Assembly (NCBI RefSeq): GCF_003990975.1
Contig: NZ_RZJR01000013.1
Location: 1-64,000, forward strand
Direction of reading: 5' to 3'
Origin: Cohnella sp. AR92
GTDB lineage: Bacteria; Bacillota; Bacilli; Paenibacillales; Paenibacillaceae
Length of the DNA stretch: 64,000 nt
Part shown: positions 34,068 through 42,447 of the stretch, piece by piece
Position numbering within the stretch: position 1 is the stretch's first letter
Layout of the letters: each line of letters begins with the position of its first letter
Made by a program: the position numbers and the translations under genes
Notes under the pieces: model-generated
Told to the model about the DNA's origin: nothing
What the model saw: only the letters and a program-made list of their open reading frames with translations
Databases searched by the model: none

Positions 34068-34652
34068 CTACTCTCGCCACTCCGTCTGCTGTTCGCCCTT
34101 CGCTCCCAGCTCCCGGATTCTGCGAACAAGTCCCGCGATGCCGTCCGCTCGGAAGATCAGGACGAGGGCGATCGCCAGCTTCAAGACGTCTGCCACGATC
34201 TGGATCCAAGTTTGGCGGCGGGCTGACGCGAAGGCGGATGGGACCTCATCCGCGGCGTATTGAATCAGCTGCACGATGTGGCCGATCAGGCTCGGAATAT
34301 TCCATGCTGCAAGGACGATGCCGACCAGCGTCAGCCCGAGCGTATACCATTCCTTCAGAGCAACCGAATTCGAGTTGTCCTCTTGAGGCGAATCGGCGGC
34401 GTCCATCCCTCTAGTCATATAACGAACAAGCTTTCCGCTTTGGCTCCAGAGCAGCCAGCCTGCCAGGAAGTAGACGAGAGCGCACGCCACGAAAGTCAAA
34501 ATAAAAAGCCCTGCCGAAAGCGACGTAAAGATGCCTGCTATATTTTGAAAGTAAAGAAGCTGGAACAAATTCGCGAGCTGCCCGACTCCCTGCACGATGG
34601 CGTACAACGCCAGAATCCGAACCAGAACGAACGCCAAATCCTTGATTTTCAA
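34068..34652 (-). CDS. Four-helix membrane protein of unknown function
   Basis: 194 residues, start TTG at 34652 with GGAGGAGATCGG directly before it. Four hydrophobic segments are visible (AFVLVRILALYAIVQGVGQL, FILTFVACALVYFLAGWLLW, YTLGLTLVGIVLAAWNIPSL, IVADVLKLAIALVLIFRA), with a hydrophilic loop rich in Asp/Asn/Ser between the second and third. No family is recognised. It is followed by the small coiled-coil membrane protein gene. No nearby gene explains its role. Confidence 0.7.
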   Translation of the reverse strand: MKIKDLAFVLVRILALYAIVQGVGQLANLFQLLYFQNIAGIFTSLSAGLFILTFVACALVYFLAGWLLWSQSGKLVRYMTRGMDAADSPQEDNSNSVALKEWYTLGLTLVGIVLAAWNIPSLIGHIVQLIQYAADEVPSAFASARRQTWIQIVADVLKLAIALVLIFRADGIAGLVRRIRELGAKGEQQTEWRE

Positions 34653-34834
34653 CCGATCTCCTCCTCATCTCCGCCTAACCATATACCCAATTATACCTCA
34701 TTATGGAAGTAATGTTTCGGCTCCACGGCCATTTTGCCGCAATAAAGCAACGAAGAGCCACAGCGTACAAGCGGCAGTCCGCACTCTTGCGAGGAACATT
34801 CCATACGCTTAGAATACGAATTACGATCCATACG

Positions 34835-35104
34835 AGGCCATGATGGAGAGAGTAAGCGAAGGCAGGTTGTTGACAGGGACGGCGCGCCGATAGACTGAGA
34901 GCAGCCGAACGAACCGATTCGCCGAAGTTCACTCCGGAGCCGATTCCTTGAAGGTTGCCTGTCGCGTCAGCGGCGGCATCTGTGTAGAGAAATCCGTCCC
35001 CCGCGTTAAGGGCTCAAGACAGAGACGTCTCTTCCGCGTGAAGAGCGCCTCTAAATTAGGGTGGTACCACGACTCCTCGTCCCTTGCGACGGGGGTCTTT
35101 TTTT
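34835..35104 (+). promoter_or_regulatory. T-box leader (tRNA-sensing riboswitch) with terminator
   Basis: The leader begins ATGATGGAGAGAGTAAGCGA, as Stem I of T-boxes often does. It contains the conserved T-box TTAGGGTGGTACCACG at 35056-35071 and ends in a terminator stem (GACTCCTCGTC with GACGGGGGTC) and a run of T at 35098-35105. Uncharged cognate tRNA would stabilise the antiterminator and allow expression of the downstream DAHP synthase. A TTC triplet followed by A in CCGAAGTTCACTCCGG would fit a phenylalanine specifier, but I have not folded Stem I, so the amino acid is tentative. Confidence 0.93.
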
Positions 35105-35143
35105 TATATTCATATGCTGGGTCTAAAAAAGGAGCGAGGACAG

Positions 35144-36241
35144 ATGAGTAGCGAGAATAAGCAGCAAGCGAACTTGGAGGAGCTTCGGAGCAAGCTGAGC
35201 GGCATTAACCGGCAACTGCTGGAGCTGCTGTCGGCAAGAGCGGAGACCGTTCAAGAGATCGGCCGCATCAAGGAGAAGCAAGGCGGTCCGGAATTCGATC
35301 CGGTGCGCGAGCAGGAGATGCTGAAGGAGCTGGTCGAAGCCAATCCGGGGCCTTTCGACGATAAGACGATTCGCCACTTGTTCAAGCAGATTTTCCAAGC
35401 GTCGCTGGACCTGCAGGTCCAGGAGCGCAAGAAGGAGCTGCTCGTCAGCCGCAAGATCCGCAAGGAGAACACGACCATCGCTCTCGGTTCTACCGTCATC
35501 GGCGGCGGGCAACCGGTCATGGTCGCCGGCCCTTGCTCCGTCGAGAGCTACGAACAGACCCGCGCCGTGGCGGCCGCGCTGAAGGCGGCAGGCGTGACGG
35601 TCATGCGCGGCGGCGCGTTCAAGCCTCGCACCTCGCCGTATGACTTCCAGGGCCTCGGCATCGAGGGACTCAAGATCCTCAAGGAAGTGTCGACGGAATT
35701 CGGCCTGAAGACGATCAGCGAGATCGTCGATCCCGCGCACATCGAACTGGCGGTCGAGTACATCGACGTCATCCAGATCGGCGCGCGCAACATGCAGAAC
35801 TTCGAGCTGCTGAAGGCCGCCGGCCGCGTGAGGACGCCGATTCTGCTCAAGCGCGGACTGGCTGCGACGATCGACGAATTCCTGAACGCCGCGGAATACA
35901 TCCTTGCCGGCGGGAATTCCCAAGTCATGCTGATCGAGCGCGGAATCCGCACGTACGAGAAGGCTACGCGCAACACGTTGGACATCTCCGCCGTGCCGAT
36001 CCTCAAGCAGGAGAGCCATCTTCCGGTGCTCGTGGACGTCACCCACTCGACCGGACGCAAGGACATCATGGCGCCGTGCGCGAAAGCCGCGCTGGCGGCA
36101 GGCGCCGACGGCATCATGGTCGAGGTGCACCCGAACCCGGCGGTCGCCCTCTCCGACGCCGCCCAGCAGCTCGACTTCCCGCAGTTCGAGCGCTTCATGG
36201 CGGAGGTTCGCTCGTCGGGCTTGCTTCGCGACGGGGTATAG
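35144..36241 (+). CDS. aroA: Bifunctional chorismate mutase / DAHP synthase
   Basis: 365 residues from ATG 35144 (AGGAGCGAGGACAG upstream); an upstream ATG at 35114 precedes that ribosome site and is rejected. Residues 1-90 form an AroQ chorismate mutase ([40 protein letters not shown]). From about 105 a DAHP synthase of the Bacillus/KDO8P-like type follows ([62 protein letters not shown]). It joins phosphoenolpyruvate and erythrose-4-phosphate as the first shikimate step; the mutase domain gives feedback control by chorismate and prephenate in relatives. In Bacillus the gene is called aroA (also aroG). It is controlled by the T-box directly upstream. Confidence 0.95.
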   Translation: MSSENKQQANLEELRSKLSGINRQLLELLSARAETVQEIGRIKEKQGGPEFDPVREQEMLKELVEANPGPFDDKTIRHLFKQIFQASLDLQVQERKKELLVSRKIRKENTTIALGSTVIGGGQPVMVAGPCSVESYEQTRAVAAALKAAGVTVMRGGAFKPRTSPYDFQGLGIEGLKILKEVSTEFGLKTISEIVDPAHIELAVEYIDVIQIGARNMQNFELLKAAGRVRTPILLKRGLAATIDEFLNAAEYILAGGNSQVMLIERGIRTYEKATRNTLDISAVPILKQESHLPVLVDVTHSTGRKDIMAPCAKAALAAGADGIMVEVHPNPAVALSDAAQQLDFPQFERFMAEVRSSGLLRDGV

Positions 36242-36314
36242 GCGTCAAGCAAGCCCGTCATCGCATAAGGCAGATGGGCTTGCCGAATGGCGAATATTCT
36301 GTATGCAGGCGCAT

Positions 36315-36358
36315 AAAGGGTGTTTCCCAAGTCCATGGCGACTTGGAGAAACACCCTT
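36315..36358. terminator. Terminator after the DAHP synthase gene
   Basis: Arms AAGGGTGTTTCCCAAGTC and GACTTGGAGAAACACCCTT pair with one mismatch around CATGGC, followed by CTTTG. It can serve both the aroA gene and the convergent Nif3-type gene. Confidence 0.75.
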
Positions 36359-36410
36359 CTTTGCGAAACAGGCAGCCTTTCACTCTGCAAAGGCCGTTCT
36401 ATGCAACTAT

Positions 36411-37217
36411 TTACAAGTATAGGAACGGTTCCTTGGCATCGACGAACGTCACCGGAACTCCTTCGGCGATCGGAAGAAGCCATTCGGCTAAATGCTTCAT
36501 TCCCCATTCCTCGGTGCGCTCATGCCCGACCACGATCATCGCCTTGTTCATCCCGAGCATGGAAGCGTCGTTAACGTACGCGCACAGCGTCCATTCCGTG
36601 ATGTCTCCGCATACCATAACGTCTAACTCCTTGTCGCGCATCAGCTCCATCGGCATCTCCTCTCGTCCGAGGCCTAGGCTGCCTCCCCCAACCAGAATAC
36701 CTATTCTGGAGCAAGGCGACTCCGGTTTGCCCACGATGCGCAAGTCGTTCATGCCTAGCTTCATCTTGAAGAATTCCGTCAGCTCTCCGACAGTCGTCGG
36801 CTCGATGACATACGACCATGGAGACGATGGATCGAGCTTATTCTTCTCCCAGCCAAGCTCGCGAATGAGCCCGTCGTAGATCAGATCGCTCTCAGCCATG
36901 TGCATATGATCGTGGAATCGCCAGATGGCGATCCCGTTATCGTCTAGAAGCTTCTTTTTAGCCGCATAAACGGGATCGTTCTCAAGCCATTCCAACTTGT
37001 CGGCCCCGGTGAAATAGGTTGGTTCGTGCGTAATGATCAGGTTCGCCCCGATAGCGATCGCCTTCCGGATGACATCCACGGTCGCCGTGAACGTCGTAAC
37101 GATTCCCGTTACCTCCATGTCCGGACTTCCGCTCGCCAGAACGTCGCAAGTCTGCTCCAGTTTGCGCCCTCCGCAGCTTTTCTCCAACACTCGATCGATA
37201 ACCTCTTGAACGTTCAT
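36411..37217 (-). CDS. Nif3-like dinuclear metal protein
   Basis: 268 residues of the Nif3/YqfO family (GTP cyclohydrolase I type 2-like fold). Metal-binding signatures are THEPTYFTG, RFHDHMHM and, near the end, VVGHERTEEWG. The biochemical role of the family is unsettled. This gene is the last of an ABC transporter operon, 31 bases after the second permease, with AAGAAGGGAGCTGCG as ribosome site. It lacks the PII-like insert of the longer Bacillus YqfO. Its place in a sugar operon suggests a hydrolase or metal-dependent accessory for the imported compound, which is inference from context only. Confidence 0.82.
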   Translation of the reverse strand: MNVQEVIDRVLEKSCGGRKLEQTCDVLASGSPDMEVTGIVTTFTATVDVIRKAIAIGANLIITHEPTYFTGADKLEWLENDPVYAAKKKLLDDNGIAIWRFHDHMHMAESDLIYDGLIRELGWEKNKLDPSSPWSYVIEPTTVGELTEFFKMKLGMNDLRIVGKPESPCSRIGILVGGGSLGLGREEMPMELMRDKELDVMVCGDITEWTLCAYVNDASMLGMNKAMIVVGHERTEEWGMKHLAEWLLPIAEGVPVTFVDAKEPFLYL

Positions 37218-37248
37218 TATTTCGCAGCTCCCTTCTTTGGTAAATCGC

Positions 37249-38142
37249 TTAGCCTTTGACGGCTCCGATAACGACGCCGCGGGTCAAATATTTCTGCAGC
37301 GGAGGCAGAACGAACAGAATCGGCACGATTCCGAGCACGGCCATCGCCATGCGCACGGCGGTACTCGGCAATTCGACGGCACCCGCTCCGATAGCGCTGC
37401 CCGCCTGACCCGAGTTCAAGTATTGAATGTTGTTCATCAGTTGAACGAGCAGGTTCTGGATCCCGTAATACTGCGGCTTGCTCACGTAATACAGGGCGTT
37501 GATCCAATCGTTCCAATACGCGAGCCCCATGAACAGGCCGACGGTCGCCAATACGGGAACCGAGAGCGGCAGCATGATCCGGAAGAACGTCTTCGTCTCG
37601 GTCGCCCCGTCGATCTGGGCGGATTCGATCAGGTCAATCGGCACGTTGTTCTTGAAGTAGTTCCGGACGAGAAGGACGTTAAATCCGTTCGCCAGCAAAT
37701 TCGGAACGATCAGAGCCGCGATCGTATCCTTGATGTGGAAGTATTGCGTCCACATGATGTAGGAAGGAACGACGCCCCCGCTGAACAGCATCGTGAAGAA
37801 GACGGCGAAGGCCAACGCGTTGTGATACTTAAAGTCCCTTCTGGACATCGGGTAGGCGAGCATGCTCGTGATGAGCAAGCCGACGGCCGTACCTGCAACC
37901 GTCACGAAGAACGAGACGCCATACGCTCTTAAGAACGTGTGCGCCGAGGCTTCGAGGTAGATATAGGCATCCAAGCTGAATTCCTTCGGGAAGAAGCTAT
38001 AACCGTCGTTGATCAGGCTGGACTCCTTGGTTATGGAAGCGATGACGATAAGAATAAACGGCAAGAATGCGGCCAGCGCGATAAGCCCCATCATGATGGC
38101 GGAGAACAGGCCGAATGCGCGCTCCCCTCTCGTTTGAATCAT
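37249..38142 (-). CDS. Carbohydrate ABC transporter permease (LplC/YtcP type), sucrose-phosphorylase locus
   Basis: 297 residues, six helices, EAA loop IESAQIDGATETKTFFRIMLPLSVP at about residues 178-202, end QKYLTRGVVIGAVKG. It is the second permease of the operon, starting 11 bases after the first. Together they form the channel for the sugar delivered by the lipoprotein at 39150. The locus context points to sucrose or another alpha-glucoside, although Lpl-type permeases usually take larger saccharides. No ATPase gene is present; a shared MsmX-like ATPase elsewhere is expected. Confidence 0.9.
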   Translation of the reverse strand: MIQTRGERAFGLFSAIMMGLIALAAFLPFILIVIASITKESSLINDGYSFFPKEFSLDAYIYLEASAHTFLRAYGVSFFVTVAGTAVGLLITSMLAYPMSRRDFKYHNALAFAVFFTMLFSGGVVPSYIMWTQYFHIKDTIAALIVPNLLANGFNVLLVRNYFKNNVPIDLIESAQIDGATETKTFFRIMLPLSVPVLATVGLFMGLAYWNDWINALYYVSKPQYYGIQNLLVQLMNNIQYLNSGQAGSAIGAGAVELPSTAVRMAMAVLGIVPILFVLPPLQKYLTRGVVIGAVKG

Positions 38143-38153
38143 AAACTTACCTC

Positions 38154-39080
38154 CTAGAACAAAGCATTCTCCGAATTGACGCGTTTGACGATCGAGTTGA
38201 CGACCAGGACGAGCACTAATCCGACTAGAGATTGGTACAGCCCCGCCGCCGCCGACATGCCGATGTCGTTAAGCTGCATCAGCGCCCGGTAAACGTACGT
38301 GTCGATCGTCTGGGTCGTGCTGTACAACGCTCCTGCGTTGAGCGGAACCTGGTAGAAGAGACCGAAGTCGGAGTTGAAGATGCGTCCGATCGACATAAGT
38401 CCAAGCACGATGACCGTTGGCTTAAGGAGCGGCAGCGTAATGGTCCGGATCTGTCTTAGCTTTCCGGCTCCGTCGATCTTGGCCGCTTCGTAGATACTCT
38501 TGTCGATTCCGGCAATGGAAGAGAAGTACACGATAGAACCGTAACCGGCCGTCTTCCACATCTGAATGATGACGAGAAGATACGGCCAATATTTCGCTTC
38601 CGAATACCAATTGATTTCGGGAAGTCCGAGCGGCTTTAGGATCGAGTTGTTAACGAAACCGCTGTCCGAGTTCAGGAAGGCGAATACAAGCATGGACAGC
38701 ACGACCATCGAGATAAGGCTCGGCAGCACGAGGCCGGATAGATAAAGCTTCGCATACAGCTTCTTAAGCAGCTCCGACATCAGAATGGCAATGAAGATCG
38801 AGCAGATCGTTCCGATCACGATAAAGGCAAGATTATAGAGCAACGTATTCCTCGTCATGATCCAGGCATCCGTCGTCTTGAATAGGAATTGGAAGTTGTC
38901 GAATCCGAGCCAGTCGCTTCCGAAGATGCCTTTGGCGTAATTGATGTCCTTGAACGCGATAAACACGCCGAACATGGGAATATAGCTGTTGATCAGAAAA
39001 TAGAGCAAGCCCGGAGCGGCTAGCATCAGGAGCGGCCCTGTTTTCCGAAGAGCGTTCGATGTTCCGTTAGCGTTTCTCAT
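38154..39080 (-). CDS. Carbohydrate ABC transporter permease (LplB type), sucrose-phosphorylase locus
   Basis: 308 residues from ATG 39080, placed by AAGGAGGTTATGGA; the ATG at 39128 would begin inside the leader without a ribosome site. First helix GPLLMLAAPGLLYFLINSYI, EAA loop YEAAKIDGAGKLRQIRTITLP near residue 215, end VNSIVKRVNSENALF. It pairs with the following permease. It lies about 70 bases downstream of the binding-protein gene, in the same transcript. Confidence 0.9.
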   Translation of the reverse strand: MRNANGTSNALRKTGPLLMLAAPGLLYFLINSYIPMFGVFIAFKDINYAKGIFGSDWLGFDNFQFLFKTTDAWIMTRNTLLYNLAFIVIGTICSIFIAILMSELLKKLYAKLYLSGLVLPSLISMVVLSMLVFAFLNSDSGFVNNSILKPLGLPEINWYSEAKYWPYLLVIIQMWKTAGYGSIVYFSSIAGIDKSIYEAAKIDGAGKLRQIRTITLPLLKPTVIVLGLMSIGRIFNSDFGLFYQVPLNAGALYSTTQTIDTYVYRALMQLNDIGMSAAAGLYQSLVGLVLVLVVNSIVKRVNSENALF

Positions 39081-39149
39081 TCCATAACCTCCTTCATTAA
39101 GGAAAATGGAACCTTTATCAGGCCCCATTCCCCTTAATGCCCTTCCGTA

Positions 39150-40682
39150 TTAATTGCCCTGAGAGGCGATCCATTGATCGAGCTGATCCTGCTTGCTCTT
39201 GATGACATCCGCGGCGCCCGCATCGTTAAGCGCTTTGACGAACTTCGGAATCGTCGTTTCCGGGTCGAGAGAGCCGGTAACAAGGCCGGGCAAGTACTGA
39301 TTGACGACATTGTTCACGGCGCTGATCTGCGTCTTCACCTTGCTCTGGTCGAAAATGAAGCCGAAGTAAGGCGAACGCTCCGTCTCCTTGTTCTCCTTAA
39401 GCTTCAACTCGACGTCGGACCAGTTGACGCCTTCGAACTGGTATTGAAGAGATTCGGAACCGACGATGCCCGTGCTGAACATCGCGGTATAAGCGACGGT
39501 GTTGGCGTCCTTCCCTTCCGGGAACTTGACGTGATGCTCGTCGACCTTCACGTAATCCTCGCCTTCGATTCCGTACAGAAGCGTGTTGATCAGGTCTACG
39601 TCCGTGTAGAGCAGGTTCAGGAACTTGACGGCGGCAGCCGGAGCCTTGGAAGTGCTGGATACCATCCAACTGACGCCGTTGGCCGCAATCGTGTCGAAGT
39701 AGAAGGGCGCGATCCGCTTCGACTCGACATTCTTGCCTGATTGTGCGCTGATCGTCTTCCCGATCTCCATCCCGCTATAGCCTCCGAGGAAGGAAAACTC
39801 GCGTCCCGAGGAGAGCATCTCCATCGAGGTGATCGTCGTCGTCGCCGCATCCTTCTGCAGATAGCCTTTGCTGTACCAGTCTCTCATCATCTTCACGCCG
39901 TTCTTGAAGATGTCCGACTCGTAGAAGTTGACGACCTTGCCGTCGCCGCCGATCACGACGCCGACTCCGCTCGTATCGGTCAGGAAATCGATCTTGTTCG
40001 TTCCCTTCAACAAGTTGACCAGGTTCGTATCGCTCGGATTCACGTTGATCGGTCCGAACGGAACGACATCCGAATTCGATTTTTTGACCGCTTCGAAGAT
40101 GGCCGAAAGGTCGTCCACCGTTTTGATGTTATCGGAACTAAGGCCCGCTGCCTTCAACATGTCCGCATTGTAGACGAAGCTCGTAGGCAAAGCCATTCCT
40201 TTGTTTACCGGGATTCCGTAAATATGGCCGTTGATCGTCGTCGCCTTCAGCAGATCAGGCCCGAAATCCTTCTCCAGAATCGCGGTCATCTCCTTGCCGT
40301 CCTTCGCGATCAGATCGTCCAGCGGGGCGACTTGATTCTTCGATACGTAATTGGAGAATTGGCCGAGCGTAGTGAAGATATCCATCTTCTCCCCGCTCTG
40401 GAGGGCCAGATTGACCTTCTGCGTATAGTCGGCCGGTCCGTATACGCGGAAATCGACTTTGACCCCGATCTTGTCGACCGTAATCGCATTGATCGCGTCG
40501 GTCACCTTGCTCAGGTCGTCCGGGATCCGGTTGAAGGACGGCATTGCGAAGACGATCTCCTCCACCTTGCCGCCCTCTTCGGACGAAGACGCCGAATCCG
40601 AATTGCTGCTGCATGCCGTCAATACCGACCCGCTGAGCGCCACCGACATCAGTAACGCGGCCATCCCTTTTTTTCTATTCAT
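39150..40682 (-). CDS. Sugar-binding lipoprotein of the sucrose-phosphorylase locus
   Basis: 510 residues. The signal peptide ends in the lipobox SVLTACSS, followed by a Ser/Asp-rich linker, so it is lipid-anchored outside. The fold pattern is that of family 1 solute-binding proteins of the LplA group (YTQKVNLALQSGEKMDIFTT, KGMALPTSFVYNADMLKAAG, YGIEGEDYVKVDEHHVKFPE). It delivers sugar to the two permeases downstream. AGGAGGCATCGAAA precedes the ATG. A cre site lies 20 to 33 bases upstream of the start, and the YesM/YesN pair just upstream is its likely activator. Ligand inferred from the neighbouring phosphorylase and kinase. Confidence 0.9.
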   Translation of the reverse strand: MNRKKGMAALLMSVALSGSVLTACSSNSDSASSSEEGGKVEEIVFAMPSFNRIPDDLSKVTDAINAITVDKIGVKVDFRVYGPADYTQKVNLALQSGEKMDIFTTLGQFSNYVSKNQVAPLDDLIAKDGKEMTAILEKDFGPDLLKATTINGHIYGIPVNKGMALPTSFVYNADMLKAAGLSSDNIKTVDDLSAIFEAVKKSNSDVVPFGPINVNPSDTNLVNLLKGTNKIDFLTDTSGVGVVIGGDGKVVNFYESDIFKNGVKMMRDWYSKGYLQKDAATTTITSMEMLSSGREFSFLGGYSGMEIGKTISAQSGKNVESKRIAPFYFDTIAANGVSWMVSSTSKAPAAAVKFLNLLYTDVDLINTLLYGIEGEDYVKVDEHHVKFPEGKDANTVAYTAMFSTGIVGSESLQYQFEGVNWSDVELKLKENKETERSPYFGFIFDQSKVKTQISAVNNVVNQYLPGLVTGSLDPETTIPKFVKALNDAGAADVIKSKQDQLDQWIASQGN

Positions 40683-40701
40683 TTTCGATGCCTCCTATTG
40701 T

Positions 40702-40715
40702 TGTTATCGTTTTCA
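40702..40715 (-). promoter_or_regulatory. Catabolite-responsive element (cre) before the binding-protein gene
   Basis: On the minus strand the 14 bases read TGAAAACGATAACA, a full match to the consensus TGWAANCGNTNWCA bound by CcpA. It lies between the preceding terminator and the binding-protein start, so CcpA bound here would block initiation or elongation when a preferred sugar is present. The match is seen; binding is inferred. Confidence 0.75.
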
Positions 40716-40804
40716 GTTTACCTGCTCGCCGGTTACCCCGGCTTTCAAAAAGACGGCATGTATTTTAGAAAACAAGCACTTCGCCATGTCGCTACGCATG
40801 CAAA

Positions 40805-40837
40805 CTCAAAACTCCGCTCCCCAATCGGAGCGGAGTT
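40805..40837 (-). terminator. Terminator after the yesN-like response regulator
   Basis: Arms AACTCCGCTCC and GGAGCGGAGTT, exact 11 bp with six-base loop, starting four bases after the response-regulator stop. On the minus strand it continues TTGAGTTTG. It separates the two-component genes from the transporter genes. Confidence 0.75.
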
Positions 40838-40840
40838 CAA

Positions 40841-42436
40841 TTATGGAATCGACTTGTGCTTGTTACGGTACGCGTTCGGGGTTTCCCCCGTCATCTTCTT
40901 AAAAACGGTGGAGAAATAAGACAGTGAATCGAAGCCGGTCTCCAGCGCGATCTCGCTAATGCTTGCCTTGCTCTCTAGAAGAAGCTGCTTGGCCGCATTT
41001 ATCCGGCATTCATTGAGGTATTCCTTGATGGCGAGACCCGTCTCCGACTTAAACGCCTTGGCTACATAATCTGCCGTCAGATAGACATGGGCAGCAACGT
41101 CTTCCCGGCTCAGCTCCTGCTTGTAATTCTCATGAATGAACCGCTTGGCCTTTTCTACGACCCCTTCGGACTTCAAAGCTTCCCGTACGGAATCAATCGT
41201 CTTGTCGGTAATCGCCTGAGCCCACTTCATGAAGTCGAACACGCTGCTCTCGGCTTGCTGAGCCAGACGCACGATGGCTTCGTCGGCGAACAGCCGGTGA
41301 GCCTGGATATGGTTCCTCAAGAGCAGAGCATACACGACCTGAAGGAAATCTTCTCGAATCGAATGCAGGGTTGCCGGATCGAGCTTGTTCTGCTCGGCCA
41401 GTCTCTCAAGTTCCTTCTTAAGCTTGTTAACAATTTGAACCTTCTCTTTCTGAACGAAAAGAAGAGCGAAGCCGTCCATGTCCAAGGCATAGCTATCGGT
41501 CCTATCGTACAGAAACGGAGATCCCTGCAGATGTACTCTCCCTCTGAAGATGATATTGGAGGCATCCAACTGCTCCAATTGCGCTCTGGTCCGGGAGAGA
41601 TCGGAGATGGCGACCGGCTCGCCGATGTAACAGGTCAAGGTGCAATTCAAATATTGTCTGCACAGCCCGATCAGCCGTTCCCCGATCTCCTTCAATGGCT
41701 CCTCGCCGCAGGTCCTTTCCATAATCATCGCATTGTAGAAGGTGGACTCTGTCTGATAAGGAATGACTCGATCATGATTGACTTGTTCAAAAAGCACCTC
41801 GGAGCCTAGATTGGATAAGGCGTACAGAAAGATGCTGCTATCCCACCGCCCCTCCACTTGAGATCTCGGAACTCCAGCGAGAAACAAAACGTATGGTCCG
41901 TCAACGGTTAACGACAGCTCTCTTTTGTAGATCTCGTTCAGAATAATATCCTGCCTAGGCGAGATCGCTTCCATAAGAACGTCCCTCCAGAAATTACGCT
42001 CCATCCATTCCTTGTTCTTGATCCAGGTCAATCCGTACTTGCTGTATTGGTCCAGAATTCGGCTCTGCTTCAGAGCTTCGACAGCACTGTGCAGAGCGGC
42101 CTCCAGCTTCAACTTATCGATCGGCTTGACGAGATAGGCGTCCGCTTTGTAGGAAATGGCCGTCGATGCGAACTCAAAGCTCTCATGACAGGTGAAGAAA
42201 ATAAAGCCGCCATCGTACCCTCGTTCCCGGACCCACTTAATCATGTCGAGCCCCGAGCCGCGCGGCATCTCGATGTCGCAGATGATAATATCCGGTCGGT
42301 TCGCTTCGAACAGCCTTTTAGCCTCCTGGATGTTGGTCGCGGACATCGTCTCTTCAATTCCGTAATCATTCCAATTCAAGATGCGGAGCAGCGCCTCGAC
42401 CGTAGGAATATCGTCATCAATCAACAAGCAACGCAT
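40841..42436 (-). CDS. Response regulator, YesN type (REC plus AraC HTH)
   Basis: 531 residues from ATG 42436, with AGGAGGAATAGAA upstream; a longer frame to 42637 overlaps the kinase gene and is rejected. The receiver domain holds LIDDD (residues 5-9) and phospho-acceptor Asp54 in IICDIEMPRGSG. A central region of about 280 residues follows, and the C-terminus is a double AraC HTH (EDVAAHVYLTADYVAKAFKS, SEIALETGFDSLSYFSTVFK). Phosphorylated by the kinase encoded 11 bases upstream, it should activate the binding-protein operon that follows. The pair type is known from Bacillus and Paenibacillus sugar loci. Confidence 0.92.
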   Translation of the reverse strand: MRCLLIDDDIPTVEALLRILNWNDYGIEETMSATNIQEAKRLFEANRPDIIICDIEMPRGSGLDMIKWVRERGYDGGFIFFTCHESFEFASTAISYKADAYLVKPIDKLKLEAALHSAVEALKQSRILDQYSKYGLTWIKNKEWMERNFWRDVLMEAISPRQDIILNEIYKRELSLTVDGPYVLFLAGVPRSQVEGRWDSSIFLYALSNLGSEVLFEQVNHDRVIPYQTESTFYNAMIMERTCGEEPLKEIGERLIGLCRQYLNCTLTCYIGEPVAISDLSRTRAQLEQLDASNIIFRGRVHLQGSPFLYDRTDSYALDMDGFALLFVQKEKVQIVNKLKKELERLAEQNKLDPATLHSIREDFLQVVYALLLRNHIQAHRLFADEAIVRLAQQAESSVFDFMKWAQAITDKTIDSVREALKSEGVVEKAKRFIHENYKQELSREDVAAHVYLTADYVAKAFKSETGLAIKEYLNECRINAAKQLLLESKASISEIALETGFDSLSYFSTVFKKMTGETPNAYRNKHKSIP

Positions 42437-42447
42437 TTCTATTCCTC

